Part shown: positions 6,668 through 15,488 of the stretch, in pieces
Numbering within the stretch: the first letter of the stretch is position 1
Layout: each line of letters begins with the position of its first letter
Source of the DNA: a virus
Virus record (IMG/VR): IMGVR_UViG_3300013126_000079
Span: 1 to 40,924 of that record
DNA length: 40,924 nucleotides
Strand: one strand, 5' to 3'
Translations under genes and position numbers: made by a program
The notes under the pieces: generated by a model
The model's input: the letters and a program-made list of their open reading frames with translations, nothing else
The model's database searches: none
What the model was told of the DNA's origin: nothing

Positions 6668-8253
6668 AACTAGATAGACTATACCAAAACGAAGATTTCA
6701 CTCCAGAGTTCATAGCTTTAAAAATGAACCAATGGGCACATGATCCTTTTCTTTGGATGGTCGAGCAAGTATTTACTATAGATGAATCAGATAGGAGCAG
6801 TCCATTAAAAAGATTTCCTCCTTATGCCTATATTAAATATCTAATAGATGAGTATTTTAAGAATAAAGTCATAGTAGTTAATAAAACTAGGCGTATGATG
6901 GCAACGCATATTTTTAGCACATTAATGGTACATCAACTATTATTTGTACCCTATTCTGAAAATGTTATCGTTTCAATCAATGAAGATCGAGCTAAAAAAG
7001 TAATATCTACTCGCTGTAAAGCTGTATATGATAAGTTAGATTTTCGCTTCCCTTACCCAAAATTAATAGAAGGGAAAGAGATTAGAGTATCAGAAATGCG
7101 TAATCCTTTAATTGGTTCAACTATTACAGCATTGCCATCAGGTTCAGATAAATGCAGGGGTCTTACAATTACCAATGCGTTTTATGATGAATTAGCTTTT
7201 CAGCAAAATGTCGATCAAAACTTAAAAGCTTTAAAGCCAGCTTTAGAAGGGGGCGGCAGAGCAGCTTTAGTTTCTACTCCACGCTTTGGTACTAAATTTC
7301 AAGAATTAGTAACTAAAATTGCTAAAAATGCACAAATTGATAAACTAATGACAGGACTAGCTAAATACCGAAATGAATATAATCAAACTGTATTACAACT
7401 TCACTATACAGCTAATCCATTTAAGCGTAGTGATGAGTGGTATCATTCTGAACGCTTTGGTGCTTATCCAAATGGTGAGCCTATTCCTGGTGCATCAGGT
7501 GTCGATACTTACACTTGGGATCAAGAATATGAACTTAAATTTACCGTACCAGTAGGGAAACCTGTAATCCCCGAATTTTCGAGAGAAGTTCATTGTGAGC
7601 CATACAAGGAATATCCGTTTGATGAAGACATGCCTTTGCATGTCGGTATAGATTTTGGTTCTCACTATCCTGCCGTTGTATTTTTCCAAAAAGATTCTTT
7701 AAATCGTTGTATTCTCCATGATGGCGTTTTAGCCGAAGATATGGAGTTAGAAAATTTCATGGCTTTAATTTCCGAATATATAGCTAAACATTTCCCTAAT
7801 GCAGATTTTGTACTTCATGCAGACCCAGCAGGGAAATCAGCAAATAGTCAGGGATCTGCACCGCCAGCTTTTAAAATTTTAGAAAAGTTTTTTCAGAAAA
7901 AAGTACATGGCATTAAATCTACTCCATCCGATAGAGCAATAGCGATTCGCAATAAAATGTCTCGAAGAGTAGGGGATGCAATGGGGGTTATCGTAAACCC
8001 AGCAGGTGGGGTTTTTATTTCTAAAAATGGTGATCAACGCAATGGAATGTTTGTTGAGACATTTGAAACAGGCTGGGTTTATGATATGCCAAAAGAAGGA
8101 GCATATCATATCAAGGAAGAACCGAAAAAAGATGGGTTTTATGATCACTTAATGGATGCTTTTGGCTATGCTTTTATCAATGTATTCCCTCTATTAAAAG
8201 GCAATGCTTTGACTCGTAAGCCTAAACCTAAACGAAAACTTTTACATTATTAA
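6664..8253 (+). CDS. Terminase large subunit
   Basis: DNA-packaging motor and headful or end-cutting nuclease. A diverged P-loop is at residues 71-81 (VVNKTRRMMAT), Walker B at 172-178 (AFYDELA, D175 and E176) and a coupling motif at 203-210 (VSTPRFGT). The RNase-H-like nuclease domain follows, with likely metal ligands D330 (HVGIDFGS), D387 (LHADPAG) and D494 or D498 (YDHLMDAF). The 529-residue length is typical. The P-loop lacks the usual GKS/T glycine pattern, as in a subset of phage terminases. It ends the early block. The next 47 bases hold the first copy of the conserved late-promoter-like element. Confidence 0.9.
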   Translation: MKLDRLYQNEDFTPEFIALKMNQWAHDPFLWMVEQVFTIDESDRSSPLKRFPPYAYIKYLIDEYFKNKVIVVNKTRRMMATHIFSTLMVHQLLFVPYSENVIVSINEDRAKKVISTRCKAVYDKLDFRFPYPKLIEGKEIRVSEMRNPLIGSTITALPSGSDKCRGLTITNAFYDELAFQQNVDQNLKALKPALEGGGRAALVSTPRFGTKFQELVTKIAKNAQIDKLMTGLAKYRNEYNQTVLQLHYTANPFKRSDEWYHSERFGAYPNGEPIPGASGVDTYTWDQEYELKFTVPVGKPVIPEFSREVHCEPYKEYPFDEDMPLHVGIDFGSHYPAVVFFQKDSLNRCILHDGVLAEDMELENFMALISEYIAKHFPNADFVLHADPAGKSANSQGSAPPAFKILEKFFQKKVHGIKSTPSDRAIAIRNKMSRRVGDAMGVIVNPAGGVFISKNGDQRNGMFVETFETGWVYDMPKEGAYHIKEEPKKDGFYDHLMDAFGYAFINVFPLLKGNALTRKPKPKRKLLHY

Positions 8254-8270
8254 AATAGAAATATACTTTA
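8241..8270 (+). promoter_or_regulatory. Candidate late promoter, copy 1
   Basis: The 19-mer AAAATAGAAATATACTTTA (8252-8270) is repeated exactly at 12631-12649. It contains a -10-like TATACT (8262-8267) with TTTACA (8241-8246) 15 bp upstream. Both copies have the same 15-bp spacing and a TACCCT word a few bases downstream (8280-8285 here). It stands before the first head-protein gene. The spacing is shorter than the 16-18 bp preferred by housekeeping sigma-70. Confidence 0.65.
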
Positions 8271-8300
8271 CTTGTAACTTACCCTATAGGAGATTTTAAA

Positions 8301-8900
8301 ATGGCAAGAACGAACTTAAACATTGTTGGCGTTAGAGCAGCAAACGCAACAGATTTAGTTGATACTAGCGGAGTTGATACAAAAGATACGATTGCACCAA
8401 TTACGACTGGTAGAACAGATATATTAGCCGTAGGCGCTAATGCTGCAAATGGTACTCCAGTAACATCTTACAACGGTATAACTGCAACTCTTAAACAAAG
8501 TTTAGCGGTACATTATGATTTTGCAACAGATGGCGGAGCGGTTGGAACTATTACCTTGAGAGGTGCAGTGCTTCCAGCAAACGCAATTATTACAAATGCT
8601 TGGCTTGAAGTATTAACTGGTTTCCTTCCAATTACCGTTTCGACTATTTCTCTTGGTTTAACTGGTGCGGCAACAGCACTTAGAGCAGCAGGGGTAGCGA
8701 CTGCGGCTCCAGCTCTCGATGCAATAGCAAGAGTATCGGTAATTGCTCCACAAACCCCTTCAGCATTTGTAGCAAAAGCAGCAACTAACAGAAACTTTAT
8801 CGCAACAATAGCGGCAGGTGCATTTACGGCAGGACAATTTGTTCTTCACGTTGATTACGTTGTTTCTCGGCTAGATACTACAACTGCGGCAACTAACTAA
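8301..8900 (+). CDS. Head decoration-type protein, 199 aa
   Basis: Ala/Thr/Gly-rich, beta-strand-rich and almost free of Cys and Trp, as in phage capsid decoration or head-fibre proteins. The middle (about 90-125) carries a segment seen in phage structural proteins (GTITLRGAVLPANAIITNAW). A good AGGAG site lies before the ATG, and the conserved promoter-like element lies upstream, implying strong late expression. It lies between terminase and portal, as accessory head genes often do. Exact role not provable. Confidence 0.6.
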   Translation: MARTNLNIVGVRAANATDLVDTSGVDTKDTIAPITTGRTDILAVGANAANGTPVTSYNGITATLKQSLAVHYDFATDGGAVGTITLRGAVLPANAIITNAWLEVLTGFLPITVSTISLGLTGAATALRAAGVATAAPALDAIARVSVIAPQTPSAFVAKAATNRNFIATIAAGAFTAGQFVLHVDYVVSRLDTTTAATN

Positions 8901-8902
8901 AA

Positions 8903-9340
8903 ATGGCTGACGTAACTACAGCTTTGCTTAACAATGTAAACCCTACTACAACAGGGACGTTTTATTCTCGTGGGTTCTCGACAAGAGACCTGCGAGATAT
9001 TTCGTTTTTTCTTTTAATGCCATCAACAACTGGCACGGTTAGTACGCTTGATGTTTCAGTAGAAGAATACGACACAATAGATGCAAATGGTGATCCTGCT
9101 GATGCACATAGAGTTAGAACTTTAACTTTATTTACTCCAGCTAATCCAACAAGCTCTTCTGTTACAGCGTTTACTCAAGTAGTAGCAGGTACATCTTCCC
9201 CTAATGCGACACTACAACAAAAATTAAACGTTAGAGATAACAACCTTAATAAATTTATTCGTGTAAAATATGTAATAGCAGGCACGGCAACGCACTTTAC
9301 TAACATTAGCGTAGTCATGGCGGCAAACCAGAAAGTGTGA
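8903..9340 (+). CDS. Putative head accessory protein, 145 aa
   Basis: A beta-rich, Thr/Ser/Val-rich protein of structural-protein composition (many SVTAFTQV- and GTVSTLDV-type strands). It starts 2 bases after the preceding gene and overlaps the portal start by 4 bases, so all three are coupled. Likely a decoration or head-stabilising protein; no named family recognised. Confidence 0.55.
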   Translation: MADVTTALLNNVNPTTTGTFYSRGFSTRDLRDISFFLLMPSTTGTVSTLDVSVEEYDTIDANGDPADAHRVRTLTLFTPANPTSSSVTAFTQVVAGTSSPNATLQQKLNVRDNNLNKFIRVKYVIAGTATHFTNISVVMAANQKV

Positions 9341-11607
9341 AGAAACTAGATATAAACGAAATATCAGATACACAATTAGAGGCTTTTTCTAGTCATATTA
9401 ATATCTTAATTAATTCGGTTAAAAACAATAACGATTTTTATACCTCAAGAGCAGTAATAGATAAAGTCATATTACAAGACGAAGATGTAGACTTATCAGA
9501 TCGCAACAGTGTAGCGTATCAAAGAATTAACAATGATAATTTAATTGAAAGGGTAGTTGAAGAAGATGATGTTGATGAGTTTTCCACATTAAAAGACCCT
9601 ATCCTCTATAGAATTTACCGGACTTGGGTAAACAATATTAAAAATGCTTGCTTCCCAACAAGTGGTGATTATGTAGATATTAATAGAAATTTCAGCTCCG
9701 AGTTTTATAAAATGGGATTAAAGAAATTTTTACCTCAAGTTAATCAAGCTTGGATTAACGTAATCAAAACAGAAAACCAGAGGTTTAATTTTAAAAAGAA
9801 ATATTCAGCAGCAATAGCCGAATTAGTAGCTTATGGGAATACTGGTATTGTTCATTATTTTGACCCGATAGATAATATTGTTAATATTAAAACTCCAGGT
9901 ATTGGCAGATTTAGTATTTATCCGATGACTGATAATTGGAGAGAATCCAATTTAATTCTTGAATATGATATAAATTATAGTGATTTATTAAACAGACAGG
10001 ATTTAAACCCAGAGCTGGTCGAAGCAATCAAGCCAGTATTAAATTATGACGATTTAGGGGATAATGAGTTTATAGGGTCTACTTCTCGTTTAGCTGATGT
10101 GGCAAATCGAGCACCTTACGGACAAGTTCGCTGTTATGATTTATTTTTACCGAGTGTTTATCTAGAAGATAGAGAAGATCGTAAAAATCCAATAACGGCA
10201 AAAGGCGTTTATATCACGGCAATTCAAGCACCTGAAACGGTAGAGGGTACTGATTTAGAGGCTTTTGGATTTAAAGATAATTTAGTTATTTTAGCGGCAT
10301 ACCAAGATGCAAGCCCTTATGACCACGGGATATGTTTAGCAGCAGCAGGGACTACTTTACCTGGTGTGTTTTATCATCAAGGTTTTATTAGACCTTTTTT
10401 ATCACACCAATTACTTTTAAATCAGTTAATTTCGGGAACATCAAGAGTAGTAGGTTTACTTTGTGATCCACCTTTAAATTTGATTCGTAATCAAGATTAT
10501 GATTTTGACAATAGAACAGAAATCCCAGAATTTGAACCAGGTGCAATGTATGAAGGATTTGATGTTAAGGCTTTAGTACCTCCAGAATATAATCAAGTTG
10601 TATCTCAATATGGTGCATTAACTCAAATAATCACAAATACAGTAGAACAAAGCTCAGGCTTAAGCAAGGCTCAAATGTCAGGAGTTACTTCTTCAAGAAC
10701 CTCGGCAAGTGAAATTAAGGAAGTAGTATCAAGTGGACAACTGAACATAGTTGATGCCTCTAATCAATTTGATGAAGAAATTTTACAACCATCTATTAGC
10801 AATAGGATTATATTAACCCAACAGTTTTTAAGGGAAATAGTCAAAGATTTAAAAGAGCCTGCTATGCGTGAAGCAATGCTTTTAGATAGTCCATTGTTTG
10901 AGCGTTTATTGAATTACTCAGGAATTGAGGAAATGTATGAGCAGTTTTATCAAGAAAATCAAAACGAATTAGATCAAAACGCTGAAATCTTAGATACGAT
11001 AGAAGGGCTGTTTGCAGAGATCGGACAACTTCAAGAATATGCGGCATCTCCAATTAAAGATTTTGTGCCACCAGATGTAACTATTAATCCAGAGACTTTA
11101 GAGGAAACTCCTAATGCAGCAGAGATAGAGCAACTTAAAATGCAGCATGAGCAAAACGAGAAAGCTCAAAGAGACCAAGCACTTAAAGATGTAAAGTTAA
11201 AGCAAAAAGAGATAGAACGCAAGCAGAAAGAAATTAGCAGAAATGTTCAAGAGATCCCTGAACCGTCACTTGATTTATATTATCAATTACTTTCTTATCC
11301 AATTAAAGAATCTGATGTTCAAATCACAGGCTCTAAAACAACATTAAGTAAAGAATATGCAAGACAAAACTTAAAAGAATTTGTAGGATTTTTACAGGCA
11401 GCACCAGAGGTTTTAGCTGAATATGACATGGGTGCAGTCGTGGAATATTTTTCAAGAACTTTATCTATCCCACTAAGTAAGCTCAAGAAAGACGAAGCAG
11501 AAAAAAGGCGAGACGAGGCGGCTAGACAGCAACAGGCAGAATTTGAACAGCAATTGCAATTACAGTATGCTAAAAATCCTGGAGCTCAACCACCTAAATT
11601 TAATTAG
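9337..11607 (+). CDS. Portal (head-tail connector) protein
   Basis: The 12-mer ring at the DNA-entry vertex. Called from size (756 aa, in the range of podovirus portals), position between terminase and scaffold/capsid, and composition. There is a mixed alpha/beta core with YNDVV-like clip and stem segments around residues 380-470 (PPLNLIRNQD, LSKAQMSGVTSSRTSASE). A long Gln/Glu/Lys-rich helical C-terminus from about 590 to 756 probably forms the barrel. Translation begins at GTG (9337) inside the preceding gene. The stretch at 430-460, with an EQSSGLSKAQMSG segment, resembles the portal wing/stem of related phages. Confidence 0.8.
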   Translation: MKKLDINEISDTQLEAFSSHINILINSVKNNNDFYTSRAVIDKVILQDEDVDLSDRNSVAYQRINNDNLIERVVEEDDVDEFSTLKDPILYRIYRTWVNNIKNACFPTSGDYVDINRNFSSEFYKMGLKKFLPQVNQAWINVIKTENQRFNFKKKYSAAIAELVAYGNTGIVHYFDPIDNIVNIKTPGIGRFSIYPMTDNWRESNLILEYDINYSDLLNRQDLNPELVEAIKPVLNYDDLGDNEFIGSTSRLADVANRAPYGQVRCYDLFLPSVYLEDREDRKNPITAKGVYITAIQAPETVEGTDLEAFGFKDNLVILAAYQDASPYDHGICLAAAGTTLPGVFYHQGFIRPFLSHQLLLNQLISGTSRVVGLLCDPPLNLIRNQDYDFDNRTEIPEFEPGAMYEGFDVKALVPPEYNQVVSQYGALTQIITNTVEQSSGLSKAQMSGVTSSRTSASEIKEVVSSGQLNIVDASNQFDEEILQPSISNRIILTQQFLREIVKDLKEPAMREAMLLDSPLFERLLNYSGIEEMYEQFYQENQNELDQNAEILDTIEGLFAEIGQLQEYAASPIKDFVPPDVTINPETLEETPNAAEIEQLKMQHEQNEKAQRDQALKDVKLKQKEIERKQKEISRNVQEIPEPSLDLYYQLLSYPIKESDVQITGSKTTLSKEYARQNLKEFVGFLQAAPEVLAEYDMGAVVEYFSRTLSIPLSKLKKDEAEKRRDEAARQQQAEFEQQLQLQYAKNPGAQPPKFN

Positions 11608-11610
11608 GTT

Positions 11611-11868
11611 ATGAAAGCTAAAGTACAAAAGTTTATAAAGAGTGAAGCCAATCAATTCGATGCTTTATTGGATAAAGCAATAGACAAGATTAGAACAACT
11701 TATCCGAATGAATGGCAAATCATTTTGGATTATATCGATTCTCAAGCAACAATAAAGCCCACTATCTTATCTGGCTCTTACTCTATAGAAGAGGCAGGGA
11801 AAGAAGCTTGTAGAGCAGCAGGAGTAGCAAGATTAGTTTATAAATTGACTAATTTTAAAGACGAATAG
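11611..11868 (+). CDS. Unknown small protein between portal and scaffold, 85 aa
   Basis: A basic, helical protein (MKAKVQKFIKSEANQFD at the start) with no known domain. It starts 4 bases after the portal stop and ends 13 bases before the scaffold gene. Genes at this place in podoviruses are often minor head factors, but I cannot name it. Confidence 0.55.
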   Translation: MKAKVQKFIKSEANQFDALLDKAIDKIRTTYPNEWQIILDYIDSQATIKPTILSGSYSIEEAGKEACRAAGVARLVYKLTNFKDE

Positions 11869-11881
11869 TGGAGTAAATACA

Positions 11882-12628
11882 ATGACTGATGAATTAAATG
11901 TAGTTGAAGAAGAAATCGTAGAAACAGAAGAAGTAGCACAAGAGCCTGAAACAGAAGAACCGAAAGGTTTAGAAGATTGGCTTGTAGACGATGAACCAGA
12001 AGCAAAGCAAGAAAATAATGTTTTACCAAGTGCTGTAAAAGATTTATACGCTGAAATTGAAGCACTAAAAGCACAAAAGCAAAAACCAACAGAAGAAGAG
12101 AAGCCAGCAGAAAAGGCAGCTACGCTTGCTGAAATGCAAAAGCTTTTAGATGAAAGGGATAGAGCAGCTAAACAAGAAAAACTTTTAGAAGCCAATTATA
12201 GAGCTTGTGAAACAGTTATAGATTCTTATTTAGATGGCGTTGATGTTTCAATTAAAAAGGTCTGCGGTGATGACCAAGCTAATAAAGAACTTTTAACAAA
12301 TTATGCGGAAGAGTCTTTGCAGCTTGCAATTATTAAGGCTCGCATGGCAGCAGAAGCATCAGGAAGAGTTTTAATCCCTAAAGATATAGAAAAGATAGGT
12401 AAAGAACACGCTAAGAAGTTTGTATTTGTTCTTAAGAAGTTTGATAAAACTGGTACTCCTACTCCTGAAATTAAGGGTGGTGCCATCGGTGCAGCAGTTA
12501 AACCTTCAAGTATCAATGCAGCAGAAAGAATAAACTTCCAAAAAGAATACCTTAAAGCCAAGCAAGAAGGCAGATTAACGTATCAAATGGCAGCTAAAGC
12601 TAGGGATATGGGGCTAACTTTGAAATAA
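11882..12628 (+). CDS. Scaffolding protein
   Basis: Directs capsid assembly and then leaves the head. Evidence: it lies directly before the major capsid gene, and residues 1-45 are extremely acidic (NVVEEEIVETEEVAQEPETE). A coiled coil spans about 55-110 with alternating Lys/Glu, and the C-terminus is basic (KEYLKAKQEGRLTYQMAAKA), the typical coat-binding tail. The 248-residue length is within the usual range. The sequence itself is not conserved between scaffolds, so the call rests on composition and context. Confidence 0.75.
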   Translation: MTDELNVVEEEIVETEEVAQEPETEEPKGLEDWLVDDEPEAKQENNVLPSAVKDLYAEIEALKAQKQKPTEEEKPAEKAATLAEMQKLLDERDRAAKQEKLLEANYRACETVIDSYLDGVDVSIKKVCGDDQANKELLTNYAEESLQLAIIKARMAAEASGRVLIPKDIEKIGKEHAKKFVFVLKKFDKTGTPTPEIKGGAIGAAVKPSSINAAERINFQKEYLKAKQEGRLTYQMAAKARDMGLTLK

Positions 12629-12649
12629 AAAAAATAGAAATATACTTTA
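12620..12649 (+). promoter_or_regulatory. Candidate late promoter, copy 2, before the capsid gene
   Basis: Exact copy of AAAATAGAAATATACTTTA at 12631-12649, with TATACT at 12641-12646 and TTGAAA (12620-12625) 15 bp before it, partly inside the end of the scaffold gene. TACCCT follows at 12654-12659 (TACCCTT). A 46-base leader runs to the capsid ATG and ends with a strong AAGGAGAT ribosome site. Two identical elements before head genes argue for a phage-specific or shared strong promoter. Confidence 0.65.
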
Positions 12650-12695
12650 GACGTACCCTTCAGGAAAGGGGCAAGTCTAAGGAGATATTTTACAA

Positions 12696-13931
12696 ATGGT
12701 AAACCCAATCAATAGTGTTCTTTCAATTAATGATGCAAGAACGTACATGGAAGATGTCCAATCGGACATTATTAAAACCTCTGGGGTTAGAGCACCTTTC
12801 TTGATGACTCACATGAGAACTGTAAGCAAGATGGGTTCAAAAGTTCAATGGTTTCAACAAGCAATTTCAAGAGGTGTTTTAACTCTAGCTGGTTCTTACT
12901 CGGCAGGTAATACTACACTTACGGTATCAGCTCCAACAAGAGCTAACCCATTTGATACAGAAATTAAACCAGGTGTAACTAGATTAGTTAATCAATCTGG
13001 TTCTGCAAAGTGGTTAGTAACTGGTGTTAATGGTGCTTTCACAAGTTTAAATATCCAATTATTGAGCGGATATTCAGACCCTAGCACTTTGGCTATTGGT
13101 ACTCAATTGTTTACCGATAGATCAGGTGAAATTGGTGATGGTTTTGGAGCTAACAATGATACTGCTCTTGCAGGTTCAGATTTTAATTTCTATTCAAACT
13201 TTTTCCATGACATTCAGATTGCAGGGCCAGTAGCGAATGGTAAATTTAATTTCGCTGGTATTAATGAATTAGATTTTGGCAACCAAGAAGAAAATTTACT
13301 TCCGACGATAATTCGTATGCTTGAAAGAAAAGCATTGAAAGATATTCGTTTAGAAGGTTCTAATCCATTAACAGCAGATGGCTTTACTAGGACTTCTGGT
13401 ATTGGTGCTCAAGCTGGTGGCGTTAAGTTTTACATTGAGAATGGTGGTGGATATGTCGTTACTGGTGGTAGTGCAAGTTTAACGGAAGCAACTGTTGAGG
13501 CAGATGTAATTGCTTTAAGAGATCGTGGAGCTTTACAAGGTCCTAAAGTTTTTACGAGACCTACTGATTTAACTAATATTGATATGTATGTTTCAGAAAA
13601 TGGTTTATCCGCTCTTCAATCACAAATTAGATTCCAAAGAGAAAACGCACAAAATGCAGATGGTGGCTTAGGTTCATCTCAAGCGTACCATATGCTTGTT
13701 AATGGCTGTAAGCTCAATGCGATAGTTTCTGATGGCGTTGGTGATAATGAAGTATTCTATTTACCACAAGTACACGAAAACATAATCGTTAATGTAATGA
13801 GAATGTTTGAAAAAGTTGGTAGTCCATTTGAGGATGGTGACGGAATTAAACAGAAATACGGTACTACATTTACTGCTTGCGTAAAAGCTCCGTGGACTTT
13901 AGGTTACAGAAATAACTTAATAGTTATCTAA
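12696..13931 (+). CDS. Major capsid protein
   Basis: The shell-forming protein, assigned from its position (scaffold before, hairpin after), its strong leader and its 411-residue length. The sequence fits an HK97-fold coat of the SU10-like (DUF5309) type: an N-terminal arm (SINDARTYMEDVQSDIIKTS), a Gly/Thr-rich insertion at about 65-140, a helix-rich P-domain near 195-230 (EENLLPTIIRMLERKALKDI) and an A-domain with GGG loops at about 245-330. The family assignment is tentative; the capsid call is not. It ends one base before a strong RNA hairpin. Confidence 0.85.
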   Translation: MVNPINSVLSINDARTYMEDVQSDIIKTSGVRAPFLMTHMRTVSKMGSKVQWFQQAISRGVLTLAGSYSAGNTTLTVSAPTRANPFDTEIKPGVTRLVNQSGSAKWLVTGVNGAFTSLNIQLLSGYSDPSTLAIGTQLFTDRSGEIGDGFGANNDTALAGSDFNFYSNFFHDIQIAGPVANGKFNFAGINELDFGNQEENLLPTIIRMLERKALKDIRLEGSNPLTADGFTRTSGIGAQAGGVKFYIENGGGYVVTGGSASLTEATVEADVIALRDRGALQGPKVFTRPTDLTNIDMYVSENGLSALQSQIRFQRENAQNADGGLGSSQAYHMLVNGCKLNAIVSDGVGDNEVFYLPQVHENIIVNVMRMFEKVGSPFEDGDGIKQKYGTTFTACVKAPWTLGYRNNLIVI

Positions 13932-13963
13932 TAAGAAAGCGAGGGTTTCCCCTCGCTCTCTTA
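13932..13963 (+). terminator. Strong hairpin after the capsid gene, no T-tract
   Basis: Stem TAAGAAAGCGAGGG (13932-13945) pairs with CCCTCGCTCTCTTA (13950-13963), with one A-C mismatch and loop TTTC. It begins the base after the capsid stop codon. The missing U-run suggests partial termination or 3' protection of the capsid message instead of full termination, which would keep downstream tail genes at lower levels. Confidence 0.7.
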
Positions 13964-14008
13964 GCCCACTAATACAACAATAGCATTAAAGCAGAGTAAG
14001 GAGAAGAT

Positions 14009-14815
14009 ATGCCATTTTTAGTTTTAGCGGGTGCATTACAGTACGATGGAGATATAAAGCGTTATTACAATAAACCCCATCCAGCAACAGGTTTATTGGA
14101 GAAAGTTTTAGTCCAAGAAGGGGAATATACAAGCCCATTGCGTTTAGGTTTTGGAGATGAATGCAATTTTATTGCAAGTTCCTCTGAATTTAAAGAAATT
14201 GTTTACAGGGGTGTACCCAATCTTAAAGATAAAAACTGGATGACCAATCCAGTATGGAGAGTCCCAACAAATCGCTATTTTAATTTTGTAGAAAAAAATG
14301 GTGATGAGATAGATTATGCTCCAATGCACCAAGCATTTTTAAGGCTTTTAACATTCTACAAAAAGAATTTAACACAGTCAGATCAGGTTATCTGGTATGA
14401 GCCTGATATTGCAGACATAATGATTCAAAACTGGGGATCGCAGAAAAATTGGCATTTCCCGTTATGGTTAATCAAAGAATTGGTGAAGATGGGTGAATTT
14501 GAGAATGCCTTGAAACGCAGAAAGCTACTTTCTGATGACGGGCAGTACGTTGTTACTCAGCAAGAGTATGAGCAGTTAATGGGAGCTATTAAAGAGCGAG
14601 AAGATATCGAAACAGAGACAATGCAAGAAGCCGAGGACTTAGGACTTAAAGCCCTTTTAATCACTTATTATAATCAAAAAAAATCTCAAAGTGCTAAGGA
14701 TTCAGTTGTACCAAATCGCAAATCTAGCAAGTTAAACAAAGATCGTGCAAGTTTACAACATATAATTTCTACGCAATTAGAAGAGGAAAAAGACATTGCC
14801 AATAACGTATCTTAA
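14009..14815 (+). CDS. Putative head-completion or neck protein, 268 aa
   Basis: Not recognised by family. N-terminal half (1-95) beta-rich (PFLVLAGALQYDGDIKRYYN) with Trp-Pro turns; middle helical; C-terminus (about 175-268) charged and probably coiled, ending in EEEKDIANNVS. Position between capsid and the tail-tube genes suggests a head-tail joining role. It has a TAAGGAGAAGAT site and overlaps the next gene by 20 bases. Confidence 0.55.
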   Translation: MPFLVLAGALQYDGDIKRYYNKPHPATGLLEKVLVQEGEYTSPLRLGFGDECNFIASSSEFKEIVYRGVPNLKDKNWMTNPVWRVPTNRYFNFVEKNGDEIDYAPMHQAFLRLLTFYKKNLTQSDQVIWYEPDIADIMIQNWGSQKNWHFPLWLIKELVKMGEFENALKRRKLLSDDGQYVVTQQEYEQLMGAIKEREDIETETMQEAEDLGLKALLITYYNQKKSQSAKDSVVPNRKSSKLNKDRASLQHIISTQLEEEKDIANNVS

Positions 14816-15488
14816 TTTACTCAATGATGCAAGGGGATTGGAGGCTGATTCTCCAATCCCTTTAATTGAAGCAACTACCTCAACAAGTGGTAATGCTATC
14901 AAAGGTATTCAGGCAGTAAATCAAGCGGTACAATGGGTTTTAGAATCTTCATCTGATTATGATTTTTACAATCCTATAGAAAATTTAGTAACAGTCGCAG
15001 GGAATGGCGTATTAGCTGCTCCTGTAAGTGGCTGGGATCCGCAGTTAATTACTAAATTAGTTTTAGTTGAGGCAGGTGAGAATTATTCTGAAATCCTGCC
15101 TCGTTCTAAAACTGAGGCTAAAGAATTAGAGTTTATCAATACAGATCAAGGCAGACCTTTACATTATTATGTAGATGAAGGAATAGTCAATTTAGTTCCT
15201 GTTCCTGATGCGGTTTATACAGTACAAGCATTTTACAACTATGAAATGCTTAGGATTACAGCAAGTAATATATCAAGCAATATAGTATTCCCAACTAGCT
15301 TTCAAAGAGCTTTAGTTTTAGCTACTCACGCATGGCTAAGAAAAACTAAAGGCGATGCAGAATGGAGACAGCTTTTAGATATAGATGCAAAAGAAGCTTT
15401 AAACAAAGCGATTATAAAAAATAAATTCAATCTAAAAGTTAAAGGTCGGAGAAAGTTTAGAGTTAGATCAAGGGATAGGAATTGGTAG
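14796..15488 (+). CDS. Tail tubular protein A-like (adaptor) protein
   Basis: Probable T7 gp11 equivalent, the ring joining portal and nozzle. Evidence: the 230-residue length, the place directly before the nozzle-like gene, and the motif order of this family: a helical N-terminus with conserved YLNLLNDARGLEAD, a central beta part (WDPQLITKLVLVEAG, GEN.SEILPRSKTEAKEL) and a basic C-terminus (FNLKVKGRRKFRVRSRD). The start is TTG at 14796, with GAGGAAAA 5-12 nt upstream; it overlaps the preceding gene. No ATG is in frame near by. Confidence 0.75.
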   Translation: MPITYLNLLNDARGLEADSPIPLIEATTSTSGNAIKGIQAVNQAVQWVLESSSDYDFYNPIENLVTVAGNGVLAAPVSGWDPQLITKLVLVEAGENYSEILPRSKTEAKELEFINTDQGRPLHYYVDEGIVNLVPVPDAVYTVQAFYNYEMLRITASNISSNIVFPTSFQRALVLATHAWLRKTKGDAEWRQLLDIDAKEALNKAIIKNKFNLKVKGRRKFRVRSRDRNW

